64,000 nt of DNA from Margaritifera margaritifera (GCA_029931535.1 JAQPZY010000330.1:50634-114633), one strand, 5' to 3'; shown: positions 10,801 through 21,235, counted from the stretch's first letter. The notes: generated by a model from the letters alone, not told the origin. Program-made: numbers and translations.

Positions 10801-11939
10801 TGCCAGTGTATATCAATCTGCCCAGTAGTGTATTGGCCTAAAAGAGGCATCTTGTAGTAACTTCACTTGAGGCTTACTGCAAGTTATGGCTCACAGCGGG
10901 TTCACGTGCATAAGTTGCACTTGTGTGTGATTCAAAAGTCATGGGGTATTGAAGGATATGACCTATATCAGTAAGCTTGGTTCAGAAGCCCCATAATGAT
11001 ACTACTGAATGCAATAACATTCGTCAAGTGTTAGCAAATATCCAGCAAACATACGAGAAAAAAAATATATCAGGGTCCGCAGTGGACCTCAAAAACCCTA
11101 AACAAAAATATTTTTATCTTAGAATTGTAAAAAAAAGCAAAAAAAAAAAAAAGGAAGCTAAATAATAATAATAAAAAAAAATTACAAATGTGAAAAAAGT
11201 GATGAATGGCTCTACCCTGACCCCACAATGAATGTTTTTTTTGCATGTTTTTTTGGTAAGGCTAGCCTAACGGTTGAGAAAGAACATGAATTATGCAAAT
11301 TAAAAACATCCGGTCATTTGATTCTCTCATTCATTTGATGGGCCCATAATGGCATATCGTTGTTGGATCATCAACAGCATTAGCATTGTGTTCATTTCAA
11401 TCTTTGCACAGTTCGAAGTCTGTTTGCTTCAAACTTTATTCAGATTAACGGAAGTGTTTTAGGGTGAGTTGACAGAGTAAGGGGCCATTGTGTCATGGTC
11501 TCCTCTGACAACACCTCCATCATAGTGTATCTCCGACATAAAGGAGGCTCACAAGCCCCTTCTCTTTGTGTGGAGGTGGATGCTGGATGCTTCGAAGGAG
11601 ATAATCCTCTGAGCCAGTCACATTCCTCGTAAAGCACATTTTGGGGAAGAAGAACATATTAGCGGAAAGTCTGTCCAGGTCGGGCAAAACAGTCCTCATG
11701 GAATGGTCTCTTCACCGCTCCATAACAGAGTCCCTTTTCTCTTTATGGGGATATTCAGATTTTTAGTAAATATTATGCTCACCATGGAGATAATCTCGTA
11801 ACTGCTTTGTATCTTGAACCTCAAAATAAATTTAAAACTTTGAAGAAAATTAAATAAGACCCTCAGATTTTAAAAGTTAATTTCACTTCTAACCCTGAAA
11901 TACATTAATGATTTTCTTAGGTACTGTGGTAGGATACAA

Positions 11940-12775
11940 TAACAGCTGATTGGCTCAGTTAGTGTTGTGATACCTAAAACAGTAGGGAATAAGTTGGTCT
12001 ACCAGTTTAGTAAGCAGGATCTGAGTATGGTATTGGCAGAAAAACAGTAGGAAATAATTTGGCTTCTCAGAGTCTGCCATTTTAACAAGCAGAATCTGAG
12101 TATGATATTAGCAGGAAAAAGGTAGGAAATAATTTGGCTTCTCAGAGTCTGCCAATATAGCAAGAAGGATTTGAGCATGCTATTGGCAGGAAAATAGTCA
12201 GCTGGGAATTCTCTAGCTGCTCAGAGTCTACAGTTTTAGCTTGCAGGATTTGTGCATGCTATTGGTAGGAAAAAAGTAGAGAATTAGTTGGCTTCGTTAT
12301 GTCCACTTTAGCAAGCAGGATTTAGGATGTTATTGACCGGAAACCATTAAGAAATTATATGTCGGCTGTTTCAGCAAGCAGGATTTGAACATGCTTGTTG
12401 GCAGGAAAACAGTGGGGAATAAGTTGACTGATCAGTCTGCATTTGTAGCAAACATGAATTAAGGATGACATTGGCAGGAAATTGGTAGGGAATTAGTCTA
12501 CTGTTTAACAAGTTGGATTTGAGCATGTTATTTGCAGGAAAACAGCAGGAAACTAGTTGGCTGCTTCAGGTCTGTAGTTTTATCATGCAAGATTTGAGCA
12601 TGCTATTGGCAGAAACTGTTTTAACACTGCAGAGAACCAAGCAGGATTTGAGTATGCTTTTGGCAGGAAAACTGTAATAAATCGCATGGCTGCTCAAAAT
12701 CTACTGTTTTAGCAAGCAGGATTTGAGTATGTTATTGGCAGGGAAACAATAGGAAATCAGTAGGATATTGTCAGG
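11940..12775 (+). repeat. Minisatellite, ~75-bp unit, about 11 diverged copies
   Basis: The landmark 'aagcaggatttgagyatg' recurs near 12011, 12087, 12162, 12241, 12313, 12375, 12450, 12509, 12585, 12639 and 12713, mostly 72-79 bp apart with a few shorter units. Each unit also has 'ctattggcaggaaaacagtagg' (written here as consensus pieces 'attggcagg' and 'aaacagtag') and 'ggctgctcagagtctgc'. The array sits in the intron about 180 bp before Ig exon 2. Confidence 0.9.
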
Positions 12776-12958
12776 ATTATGTACAGCTGACACGAAACAG
12801 TACTACTACCCATTTGCATGCAATTTTTATTCAGTATTTTGATTTAGCTTTCATCTTGAAACTGACTAGAATATACATTGTAATGCTATAAATTTATAAG
12901 TGTTTGTCTGTTGGAAAATAGTGTATAATAGTCTATTGCTTTCTTTTGACAAATGCAG

Positions 12959-13249
12959 TAAGGCCAAGTGAACCTGTGATGTCAGATCCAAGTAACCTTC
13001 AAGAGAATGACACATTGTCTTCCACGTGCAGTATATCCGGATGTAGACCTGCAGCAGATATCATGTGGTCTGGAGCTGGGACATCCATCACTACCAACAC
13101 TAAGGACAAGGCCACAGAGACCTTCAGTGTCTCTTCAACATACAGTAAAACAGTGACTAGACAGGACAACAGAGCTACATTACAGTGCACCATCACGCAC
13201 CCTGCACTAAGCTCAAGTCTGGTTACGTCAAGGAACATAACTGTATGGT
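12959..13249 (+). CDS. Ig-domain exon 2
   Basis: A 291-nt phase 1-1 exon (97 codons). The acceptor is ttgacaaatgcag ending at 12958 and the donor gtatgc starts at 13250, after the partial codon completing a cysteine as in the other exons. The protein starts RPSEPVMSDPSNL, has the B-strand cysteine in LSSTCSISG, a tryptophan in IMWSGAG, and the F-strand cysteine in ATLQCTITHP. The pattern LQCTITHP resembles C-set/I-set domains of nephrin- or CD80-type receptors rather than a V domain. One sequon (NIT) sits near the end. The 2.4-kb intron after it begins with a long (TA)n tract. Confidence 0.88.
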
Positions 13250-13298
13250 GTATGCACATTTAATGTTTCTTCATAAAATATGAGTACAGTCGATCTCT

Positions 13299-13394
<96 letters not shown>

Positions 13395-13421
13395 GAGAGA
13401 GAGGGAGAGAGAGATCATAAA
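13299..13421. repeat. (TA)n microsatellite flanked by complementary (TC)n and (GA)n
   Basis: About 94 bp of TA repeat (13301-13394, one TG interruption) is preceded by 'gatctctct' and followed by 'agagagagaggg' then 'gagagagatc'. The TC and GA arms are complementary, so the whole block is a self-complementary hairpin sequence. Confidence 0.95.
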
Positions 13422-14379
13422 ACCCATGTATATGCATGGCATGTACAGTAGATCAAAAGGTTTTGACCGGCACATACAATGAGCAACCAGACATTGGTCA
13501 TAGGAGGTCTCAAATAACACTACATCAAGTTGTTTTTGATTCTTTCTTTTAATCCATTCAGCTGCCAAGTAAGAACATTAACGAGGTAAAATTGAGAGTT
13601 CACTAGGTCTAGTTTGTAGATTGTTTCTTTGTCAGACAACCAATAAAGATGTTGCCGACTAAGCTTAATTCAAAAAGGTGGCAAAATCTTATTTACAGTT
13701 TCTTTTTCAGACAATTAATAGAGGTGTTGTTGACCAATCTTGTTTGGTCAGTATGATTTCCCAATTGTTTCAACACTCTATAACCACAAACCACAAGACA
13801 AAAGAGGTGTTTAAGCTTATCTCCTTTATTTATCAAAACAAAACTTTAACTGAATGATTACCCTGGGGCATTAATAGACAATAGATCAGTCCATTATGGC
13901 ATGTGGTTTGTGTCGAGGCATGTGAGCACATGATATCTTTATGTGAAGCCTAGGCCTAGATTAAGAAAATAAGATACTAGCTACAACTAATGTTATTACC
14001 ATTTTCCAAGACTTCTTTGGGGATCTGATCAAATGAAACTTTACCATCAGACTTTACCAGAAATGCAGGTTAATTAGATGCTATGTATTGCTGAGGTAGC
14101 TGGTCAGCTTGTTGCCAATTAATTATTTTTTGAATACAGTAGAAAAGACACTGTTGTTGGGTGAAATTTTATAGTATCATTTTCTCAAAGAAAAAATGAG
14201 TTTATAAAAAATTATTTGATGATAAAAGTAATACTTTTAGAAGACTTTTCAGTTGTATTATGTTTGGCATAGGTGATGGTGTAATGTTGAAATTCCATTT
14301 CTCTGACACTTGCAAAATAGTCATGAAACTTACATGTCACACATTTGTATGCACTCACTATAAAGCAGAACATATCAAT

Positions 14380-15500
14380 TGATGCATTTCATCTGTCTGT
14401 CTATCCATTCGTCTGATCACTATTTCATTGCTGAATAACTCAAATTCTCCAACATCTACAATTGCAAAACTTTATAAATAGCTTGCATTTGGGGCAGAAT
14501 ATCTTGACTTAATTTTTTAATTGACTTGCATTTGAGATAAGAAGGATAAGAAAGAGTTCAAATGGTTCAAGATTAAGGTCATAGTGGTTCTAAGAAGAAA
14601 ATTGGTTTCTGCATAAAATCATGAGATTTTTATATCACCTACATTCTTTGAACATTAGGAATGGCTTACATTCAAGACAAGAAAGAACTTTTAGTTTTGG
14701 GGTCAAAATGTCAAAGTTCAGGTCACTAGCTGAAGAATGAAAACTGGCTTCTGAACAAGTTTTTCACCATGTACCATTTGTGGATGGCTTTACTGGTTGG
14801 TAAGAAAGAGGCCTTTTAATTTTCATGTCAAACGATCTGTGGTCAAGGAAACTGAAAAAACAGGAAAATGGCTTTTTATGCATCCTCTTTTGGCCAATTG
14901 CTCTTGACTTGGGCTGCTAGACAGATGTCAACCTAGTTGAGTGATCTTAGGTCCACTTGGGCCACTATTTGGCAGTTTGCTTCATCTGCAAGCATCCTGA
15001 GGAGTATTACACCCCAATACAAAAATTAGGTCACTGTGACCTACCATTTATGCTCATAAGATCATGTAAACTGTTTTGTGTTTAGGTAAGTTTTGGGGAT
15101 ACTATTTCTAGCACTACCATGAAAATATCTATGTGCATGCATTCTAAAGAGGACTACACCATGATTTCAGATGTTGGTCACGTCTAAATATCTTAACATT
15201 TGCATCACACTTTCCTCTGCAGTAACCATATACCTGTTTGGGATAAACTGATGAACTTTTATATAATTCTTGAAGGTATGTCATGTGCTGATTTGAGTGT
15301 CCTCATTTCAAGGTCAAGGTCAACTTCCAGTAGTATATGCTTCATGCACATTTTACCTTTTGCTCTATGATTTGTATACCCTAAGGCTGTTGAATATAAA
15401 TGGATGAAACTTGATATGCAACTATATTGTCACTATTGTCCATTTTTAAGGTACTATGTTAAAGGTTAAGGTCACAGGGAAATATTTTAAAGTTTATTTA
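14380..15500 (+). repeat. Diverged short interspersed/tandem repeats of bivalve type
   Basis: No gene is visible between Ig exons 2 and 3. Repeated phrases such as 'tcatgaaactt', 'gcttacattcaagacaag', 'aaagttcaggtcactagctg', 'tcaaggtcaaggtcaac' and 'tatgtcatgtgctgatttga' mark old copies of interspersed repeats that also occur at 20.7-23.4, 40.8-41.4 and 45.2-45.6 kb. The stretch 13422-14380 holds nothing I recognise. Confidence 0.55.
15029..15041. other. Perfect palindrome matching an oestrogen-response-element core
   Basis: GGTCACTGTGACC is a perfect 13-bp palindrome and fits GGTCAnnnTGACC; with its flanks it reads AGGTCActgTGACCT. Identical cores occur at 16369-16381 and 22387-22399, always inside the same repeat family, so the site is a repeat feature, not evidence of regulation by itself. 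Confidence 0.6.
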
Positions 15501-15549
15501 TTTCTGCTTGTTTTACCTAAATGTATTACACCAATTTACTACTCATTTA

Positions 15550-15600
15550 GCTTGCCCAACAAGTGTTAGTATCAGTCAGTTAGGTAACTGCCAAAAAAGG
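15550..15600 (+). pseudogene. Partial duplicate of the 5' end of Ig exon 3
   Basis: Ninety-six bases upstream of the real exon, 'tttag' followed by 'caacaagtgttagtatcagt' repeats the acceptor and first ~30 nt of exon 3 (same 19-nt block at 15657). The homology ends after 'cagttaggtaactg', where exon 3 has 'cagaatagacaggtgactg'. It is a stub, not a full exon, and would not encode a domain. Confidence 0.7.
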
Positions 15601-15646
15601 TGCCTAATTACCTATATTAATTACACAATTTAATTACTAATTTCAG

Positions 15647-15949
15647 TTCCCTCTACAAGTGTTAGTATCAGTCAGAATAGACAGGTGACTGCAGGTGTGA
15701 GCGTCATACTTAGATGTACAACAGGTGTGTCCAATCCAGCAGCCCGTATAACATGGAAGAATGGGACACTTCCTCTCTCTAGTGGTCAGGATGTGGACCA
15801 AAATGGGGAATATGGAGGGAAGATCCGGTATCAGGAACTAACTATCCTCACTAACCGCTATATGGATGGAAACATCATCACATGTACTGCTGATAATGAC
15901 AGAATAATTGGAGTTGGAATGATCAACAAAACTGTCATGGATATCAAGT
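15647..15949 (+). CDS. Ig-domain exon 3 (duplicate of exon 5)
   Basis: A 303-nt phase 1-1 exon (101 codons). Acceptor 'actaatttcag' ends at 15646; donor gtaagg starts at 15950. The domain starts STSVSISQNRQVTAG, with cysteine 23 in LRCTTG, tryptophan 36 in ITWKNG, and cysteine 79 in IITCTAD, then a G strand TVMDIK and the split cysteine codon. Two sequons, NGT and NKT. It is about 95% identical in nucleotides to exon 5 (20082-20384) with 12 amino-acid differences, six of them between residues 83 and 94. An open frame continues past the donor to 16074, but the conserved donor and the phase-1 pattern show this is intron. Confidence 0.93.
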
Positions 15950-16368
15950 GTAAGGGCAAATATTCTGGACCTGTACAGAGTGGTTCCCCTCTGATAAGGT
16001 CACCCCTTCTGCAGCAGGAAAGCGGCCTTACAAGTGGGATGACCTTTAAAGAGGGGGATCAGAGAAATGACTAATAGTTATAGATATAAAGTGAGAAAGT
16101 TTGTAACAAATTTTGTCATTTTTTTTTTTTAAATCTCACATGTTATGATATTTGTGTGATAAAATTTATTACAATGTTATTTAAAATAATCAAGAATAAC
16201 CATCAATTGCAAAGCAAAACAACTTAAAAACTTGTCAATAAAATAAGTGTTAAACATCTGAAAGTAAGTCTCATTCTCAGTCGGAGTTGAAGCTGTGATA
16301 TACCTGGAATCATGAAACTTGTTAAGAGGATGCATCTTGATGAGTACTACGTTCTTATCACAAAAGTA

Positions 16369-16381
16369 GGTCACTGTGACC
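16369..16381. other. ERE-like palindrome in duplication copy A
   Basis: GGTCACTGTGACC again; the equivalent position in copy B (near 20790) reads tgtcacagtgaccc and is not a match. Confidence 0.5.
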
Positions 16382-16799
16382 CATATGTCATGCTTCATTG
16401 CCCTTTCTGACCATGCAGTCGGATGTTAGAATAAATACGTTTATTCAATGGTACACTTTACATGTTGTTGACTATACATTGTATATTTTGCTAGTTACCA
16501 TAAATAGGTTAACTCTCGTATTGAACATGTGAATGAGTGTAGGAATTAGATGAGTCAATTCCATGAACTACATATATATTACACATTGTCACTCAGTAGT
16601 TACTCAAAGCCTGTGACATTCAGCCCATGCAATATGACTTGTAGGGTAGGATAGTGATGTAATAATAGCTTTTTAAACAGATTTTAGTAACAATGATTTA
16701 ACAAGAAATAATGCAAAACAACATTGATTTCAGTTTTTTGTCAACTTACTATCACTTTGATAAAAAAAGAACGTTGCTTTTGATTAGCTTTATTAGTCA

Positions 16800-17300
16800 C
16801 AGGTTAGAAGAGCTTACCGTATGGTTTGTTGTTTATCATCCATCGTCCATCCATCTGTTAGAACAAGTTTATTATCGCTACTCCTCCTGAAATACTTGGA
16901 TAATTGCCATGAAACTTTGCACACAGATTCAACGCATGGTCTAATTTGTCTTAAATGAAAATGGTGCACCTTGAATATCCAATATGGCACCCACGATGGC
17001 CATTTTGAAAATATTGCTTTCACCAAAATGATGTTTAGTTGATAATTTTGTACTGTATTTACAGGTATATTGAGAACATGTCAGTTTGGACATGTAAGAA
17101 AATATTGTTCGTACAAAATCTGGTATACTGGAGTTTCTCAAAAATATCAGAGATGTTTTCAGTACTCAGGTAATAAAAAAAAAAAGAATGTACTTATTGG
17201 ATTCCTGGACATTCTTTTCATTTGTCCCTTTGTGTTTGAGTGCTTGGATTTGTTAGAATCTAGGTGATCACAATAAGGTCAATGAAAACTAAATTTTGTG
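16800..17300 (+). repeat. Tandem-repeat element, short version (about one unit)
   Basis: Begins with the 5' block shared with 23640 and 58700 (an 'agagcttaccgtatgg', 'ccatccatctgttag', 'acaagtttattatcgct' and 'actcctcctgaaatac' series, then 'gccatgaaactttgcacaca'), has one core unit ('aaatgaaaatggtg', 'ccaatatggc', 'ggccattttgaaaat') and ends with the shared 3' block 'aatatcag' then 'ttttcagtactcag' and 'attcctggacattctttt'. So it has the same two ends as the long arrays but almost no internal repeats. Confidence 0.75.
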
Positions 17301-17381
17301 CTTCAAAGTTTAGAGATTGTAATATATTATCAGGCATGGGCCTATCATTGGATAAATATGGTACATGAACTTTGTACTTAA

Positions 17382-17384
<3 letters not shown>

Positions 17385-17433
<49 letters not shown>
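17385..17433. repeat. (TA)n microsatellite
   Basis: About 49 bp of alternating TA followed by 'tgtatgtatg'. Confidence 0.95.
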
Positions 17434-17442
<9 letters not shown>

Positions 17443-17743
17443 AATAATCCATTTTCATACTGCAAGCTAAAGAGTTAATGAACTATTACATGGTTGCATT
17501 TATTGGAAGCTGGTAGAGTCATTAATTCATTGACAGTTGTGACCATGGTTTCCATAAAATACTGCTTGCTGATTAATTTGTTCTTTTAAAATGCTTTATT
17601 TCATGGTATGGTCTCACTTGTATCACATTAAACATTTTGCAACACTTATTTGATACCTTCTGTATTCATAAAGTATCCATACATCATTGGTATTGGCATC
17701 CAGATAAGACCTTTTGACATTCTCCATTTTTTCTTTTCTGCAG

Positions 17744-18019
17744 ATAATCCAATTGCTACCATTCTAAATGGATCTTCAATAACAGTGTTGGAGGGAGACC
17801 TCAGTGTGAAGCTAGTGTGTTCTGCTGAGAGCAAACCTGCATCCAGCTTTATATGGAAGAGTGATAGCAGTGTGTTGCAATACTCAGGGTTGCTAGATGA
17901 GAATCAAGATGTTTTCACAATCACAAATGTCAGTCGCACTGATTTCGGAACATACACTTGTACAGCCAACAACAGTATTAACCCATCCGGAGTGGCAGCA
18001 ATATCAATAAATGTGTTGT
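17744..18019 (+). CDS. Ig-domain exon 4
   Basis: A 276-nt phase 1-1 exon (92 codons). Acceptor 'ttcttttctgcag' ends at 17743; donor gtaagt starts at 18020. Sequence starts NPIATILNGSSITVLEGD, with cysteine in VKLVCSAES, tryptophan in FIWKSD, and the classic I-set F strand TDFGTYTCTANN. Three sequons: NGS, NVS and NNS. It lies between the near-identical exons 3 and 5. The short I-set layout and the DFGTYTC motif are common in Dscam-, titin- and nephrin-type receptors, so it does not identify the gene. Confidence 0.93.
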
Positions 18020-18169
18020 GTAAGTACCTGAAAATAAAAATAGAAATAAGGTTTCATTGTTATCATTACATAGAATTTTCTACAATGTACAACAAAAACT
18101 TCAGCACCAATATCTCAGACTGGTATGCATAATATAATTTTTCAATGAAAAAAAAGTAAAATAACAGAA

Positions 18170-18960
18170 ACTTTTATCTATATAATCTATATCTGCTGAC
18201 CCATCAATTCATCTGCTTAGAATATTGTCTTTATGAGAAAGAAGCTTTTCTTAGGATCGTTTTTAAATTATACACAAGAAGTGAAGTGTTGTCGACAGTT
18301 GCAAAAGAATGATGAGACATCATGTAATGGGCTAGTTCATTATAATAAGCTATAAGACTTCTTATGCATGTCAGCACACTGCTGACTATTAAGTGACAGT
18401 TAAAACTTCTAAAGTTCTAAAAATGCTCTAAGATAGAAAAATAAAAATAAAAAATTAGTCGGGAAAGATGCCAACATTTCTTTGTCAAGATCCATTTAAT
18501 TTTTTTTTTCTGCATAAGAATAAATGTTCACAGTGGAGACTACTAAATTCTTTGAAGCAGTGAAAAACTGATTACACTCAGTTTTTTTTTTTTTTTACTG
18601 CTTTCTATAATTTGGTAAAGGTGGGTATCAGAATGTAAGGAAAGTAAAGGAAACTAAGAAAACTTAAGAATCAGTACAGTAAGCACCTTTACATTTATTG
18701 AGAAAGACTATTACCTGCTGTGAAACAGAACATATATTTTTAGATCTGTATATGCTTCTTTGTTGTTATGTCTTGTATGCCTTGTCACAGTATGCATGTG
18801 TCTATAAGGATTTGTGGCATGTAAGCACAATACTGGCAATAGTGCCAAATGAAAGTTAAGTTCTAAAAATGTTAAGATAAATACAGAAAAAAAGGAAAGA
18901 GGCCAACATTTAATTTTTGTTTACAGTGGAAACTTCTAGAAACTTCAGAGAGGTGAGCTG
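18170..18960 (+). repeat. Diverged direct duplication within the intron after exon 4
   Basis: 18400-18550 and 18840-18945 share 'aagttctaaaaatg', 'gccaacattt', 'tttaattttt', 'cacagtggagact' or 'acagtggaaact' in order. Offset about 430 bp. No gene is visible in 18020-19640; the hydrophobic open frame 19075-19317 is not supported by splice or motif evidence. Confidence 0.5.
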
Positions 18961-19653
18961 TGTAATAATTGATCACACTTGCTTATCTCTACATATGTAT
19001 AGGCATTAAGGTACATGTAATCGACTACACAGGCAGGAAATTATCTGACATACATACTATCATGGGGCAGGGGTATGGGATATCCAATAAATGTTGAGTT
19101 TCTTTTCCCAGCTATTTTGATCTTATTCTACATTATGCACATGCAACCATATGTACACCTAGCCAGGCCACTGATAAATACCACAGGCTGTGGTATTATA
19201 GTTTGGACTACATGTGAAATTAGCATATGCCATGGTTATGTTTCTGCCAAAACCAGAAACAGTGAACACCAAAATCTGCTTAATCCCTTGCACCAGGTCC
19301 ACTACTATGGTGTGTAGTGTACAGGCTGAAATCCACGGTGCTGTGTACTGTACTTTGTGGTTATAGTGTGTTAAAACAAGTATGAACACATAATAACTAA
19401 ATAGTTGCAGAGGAGAATTTTGGGCAACATTTGCCCATTGTTAGATGTGTTGAATTAGCAATGAGTCATATGTTGTCATTTACTGGGCTTGTGTTAGAAA
19501 TACAGCTTTTTTATTTTGAACCCCTCACCGTATATGCCATACATACCTAATAAGCATATGCACTCACATAAAAGTTTCCATTTCCTGGAACAAACATTAC
19601 GCTTTGATTTGTATCTAGGCGCTTTCTGAACGGATAATTGACTCAACATTTTA

Positions 19654-19908
19654 GGGGCTCCAGGTGGCTGAGTGGTCTAATGCACTGGCATTTATAGATC
19701 ATTCACACATCTCACCTCTGTCCGCATGAGTTTGAATCTCGTCTTGACCAACATTGGTATGTGTGAAAGCTTCCCAGTAGCTTTCTGTGGGTCTATGGTT
19801 CTTCCTGAAGTCATCCCGGTTTCTTTCCCAACGACATATTGTGGCCGTCATGTATAATCTATTGTGGTGAGTGTGGCATTATACACACAAAACCAAAAAC
19901 TAAAACTG
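19654..19908 (+). mobile_element. tRNA-derived SINE (family shared with 42198-42427)
   Basis: Starts with a tRNA Leu/Ser-like head: box A 'tggctgagtggtctaatgc' and box B-like 'gagtttgaatctcg'. The unrelated body has 'gaaagcttcccagtagcttt' and 'ctgtgggtctatggttcttc', and the A-rich end is 'aaaaccaaaaactaaaa'. The same head, body and order occur in inverse orientation at 42198-42427. Not a functional tRNA gene: the acceptor stem does not close. Confidence 0.82.
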
Positions 19909-20034
19909 ACTTCCTATTGATATGCTTATTAGGCTCCCAGTCACTGCTTATTTAGCTTCATTATACTAAGTTTCTACTAATATCAGTCCTCCCTAAAAGT
20001 TTAATTTGTCACAATCAGAGGATTACAGAACAAG

Positions 20035-20830
20035 ATACTTAATTACCTATATTCATTAAACCATTTCATTACTTATTTCAGTTCCCCCTATAAGTGTTAG
20101 TATCAGTCAGAATAGACAGGTGACTGCAGGTGAGAGCCTCATACTTAGATGTACAACAGGTGTGTCCAATCCAGCAGCCCGTATAACATGGAAGAATGGG
20201 ACACTTTCTCTCTCTAGTGGTCAGGATGTGGACCAAAATGGGGAATATGGAGGGAAGATCCGGTATCAGGAACTAACTATCCTCACTAACCGCTATATGG
20301 ATGGAAATGTCATCACTTGTACTGCTGATAAGGACAGAATAACTGGAGGTGGAGTGATCAGCTCAACTGTCATGGATATCAAGTGTAAGGGCAAATATTC
20401 TGGACTTCTGTACAGTGGTCCCCCTCTGAAAAGTCCACCGTGACCACAGCAGGAAAGCGGCCTTATAAAAGGGGGATTAACATAGATATGATTCGTACAT
20501 ATAAAGTGATAAAGGTGTAACTAATTGTCAAATATTTAATATTTTCATTTAAAACTCACATGTATGTTGTGGTATATGTGTGATAAAACTTCTAATATTG
20601 TATTTAAAATAATTAAGAATAGCCATCAATTGCAGTACAGAATAATTTGAATAAAGCCAATAAAGCCAGGATACAAACGTCTATCTAACTATGATTCTCC
20701 GTCTGAATTGAGGCTACGATATATCTGGAGTCATGAAACTTTGTGAGAGGATACATCTTAATGGTTACTACATCTTTATCACAAACATATGTCACAGTGA
20801 CCCATATATCATGCTTCAGTGCTTTTGGTT
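20035..20830 (+). repeat. Segmental duplication copy B (exon 5 plus flanks)
   Basis: Partner of 15600-16405; see there for shared landmarks. Offset 4435 bp. Downstream it leads directly into the long A/B tandem array at 20690-23460, of which copy A has only the first unit. Confidence 0.85.
20082..20384 (+). CDS. Ig-domain exon 5 (duplicate of exon 3)
   Basis: A 303-nt phase 1-1 exon (101 codons). Acceptor 'cattacttatttcag' ends at 20081; donor gtaagg starts at 20385. It differs from exon 3 at residues 2, 3, 17, 19, 42, 76, 83, 87, 89, 91, 93 and 94; cysteines 23 and 79 and tryptophan 36 are kept. By direct count there are 15 nucleotide differences, 13 of them replacing amino acids and only two silent. 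The NKT sequon of exon 3 is lost (SST). No stop or frameshift, both splice sites intact, so it is likely used. Because both are phase 1-1, exons 3 and 5 could be both included or used as alternatives. Confidence 0.93.
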
Positions 20831-21202
20831 AAATTTGTGTTTTAAATTTTTCTTTTAAGATCTGTGTGTGCTAGATTCATCAGACTTGATATTTGTATAC
20901 ATCTCTAAAAGTTCCACACTCTGACAACAAAAGGTCACTGTGCCCTATATCTCACATTTTATTGGCTTAAGCTTTTGCATTTAGCTCATGACCAGATAGT
21001 TTTTCTGCATTCTATACTGTTATGCCTAGATTCATGAAACTTGTTGAGAGGATGCATCTTGATGAGTACTAAACACTTATCACAAAAATAGGTCATCATC
21101 AAACTGAAAATGTTTCCATTATAAATATGCTTGCTTACCACCCTTGTATCATGAGATGACTATGTTAAATGTGCATACCTTTTGTGGTTTCTAGCACCAA
21201 AG

Positions 21203-21203
21203 A

Positions 21204-21234
<31 letters not shown>

Positions 21235-21235
21235 T
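21203..21235. repeat. (ATA)n microsatellite
   Basis: About 33 bp of aat/taa repeats inside the interruption of the A/B array. Confidence 0.95.

Larger units (their letters stand above)
3880..10960. mobile_element. Polinton/Maverick (adintovirus-like) remnant with a nested DNA transposon
   Basis: A run of decayed genes typical of Polinton/Maverick elements: a retroviral-type integrase on the - strand at the left end, then on the + strand a packaging ATPase, a small hydrophobic core-like protein, a possible fibre/tail-like protein, and two further small proteins. The integrase facing away from the other genes at one end fits Polinton organisation. Many stops and shifts interrupt the frames, so nothing is likely to be functional. 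A pogo-like transposon (7494-9596) splits the element. I see no protein-primed DNA polymerase B and could not find terminal inverted repeats, so both outer boundaries are approximate. The element sits in the intron between Ig exons 1 and 2. Confidence 0.85.
15600..16405 (+). repeat. Segmental duplication copy A (exon 3 plus flanks)
   Basis: Aligns with 20035-20830 (copy B): same pre-acceptor 'taattacctatatt', the exon, then 'gtaagggcaaatattctgg', 'aggaaagcggcctta', 'aaaataat.aagaata.ccat', 'caattgca', and the first 'tcatgaaactt..gaggat.catctt' unit with 'tgacccatat.tcatgctt'. Introns differ by many substitutions and indels; the exon is much better conserved. Confidence 0.85.

Noticed and set aside
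11440..11637. 65-codon - strand frame in a slightly GC-richer patch
   Set aside because: No recognisable domain and no context; could be a remnant but cannot be supported.
13260..13568. 102-codon - strand open frame rich in Tyr-Ile
   Set aside because: It is a translation of the (TA)n and (GA)n microsatellite.
15950..16074. Extension of the exon 3 reading frame beyond the donor
   Set aside because: The donor gtaagg and phase-1 ending are conserved in the duplicate and match the other exons, and the equivalent extension in copy B ends sooner, so this is intron read-through.
19654..19745. Possible tRNA-Leu or tRNA-Ser gene
   Set aside because: Acceptor stem does not close and the body and A-rich tail recur at 42198-42427, so it is a SINE.
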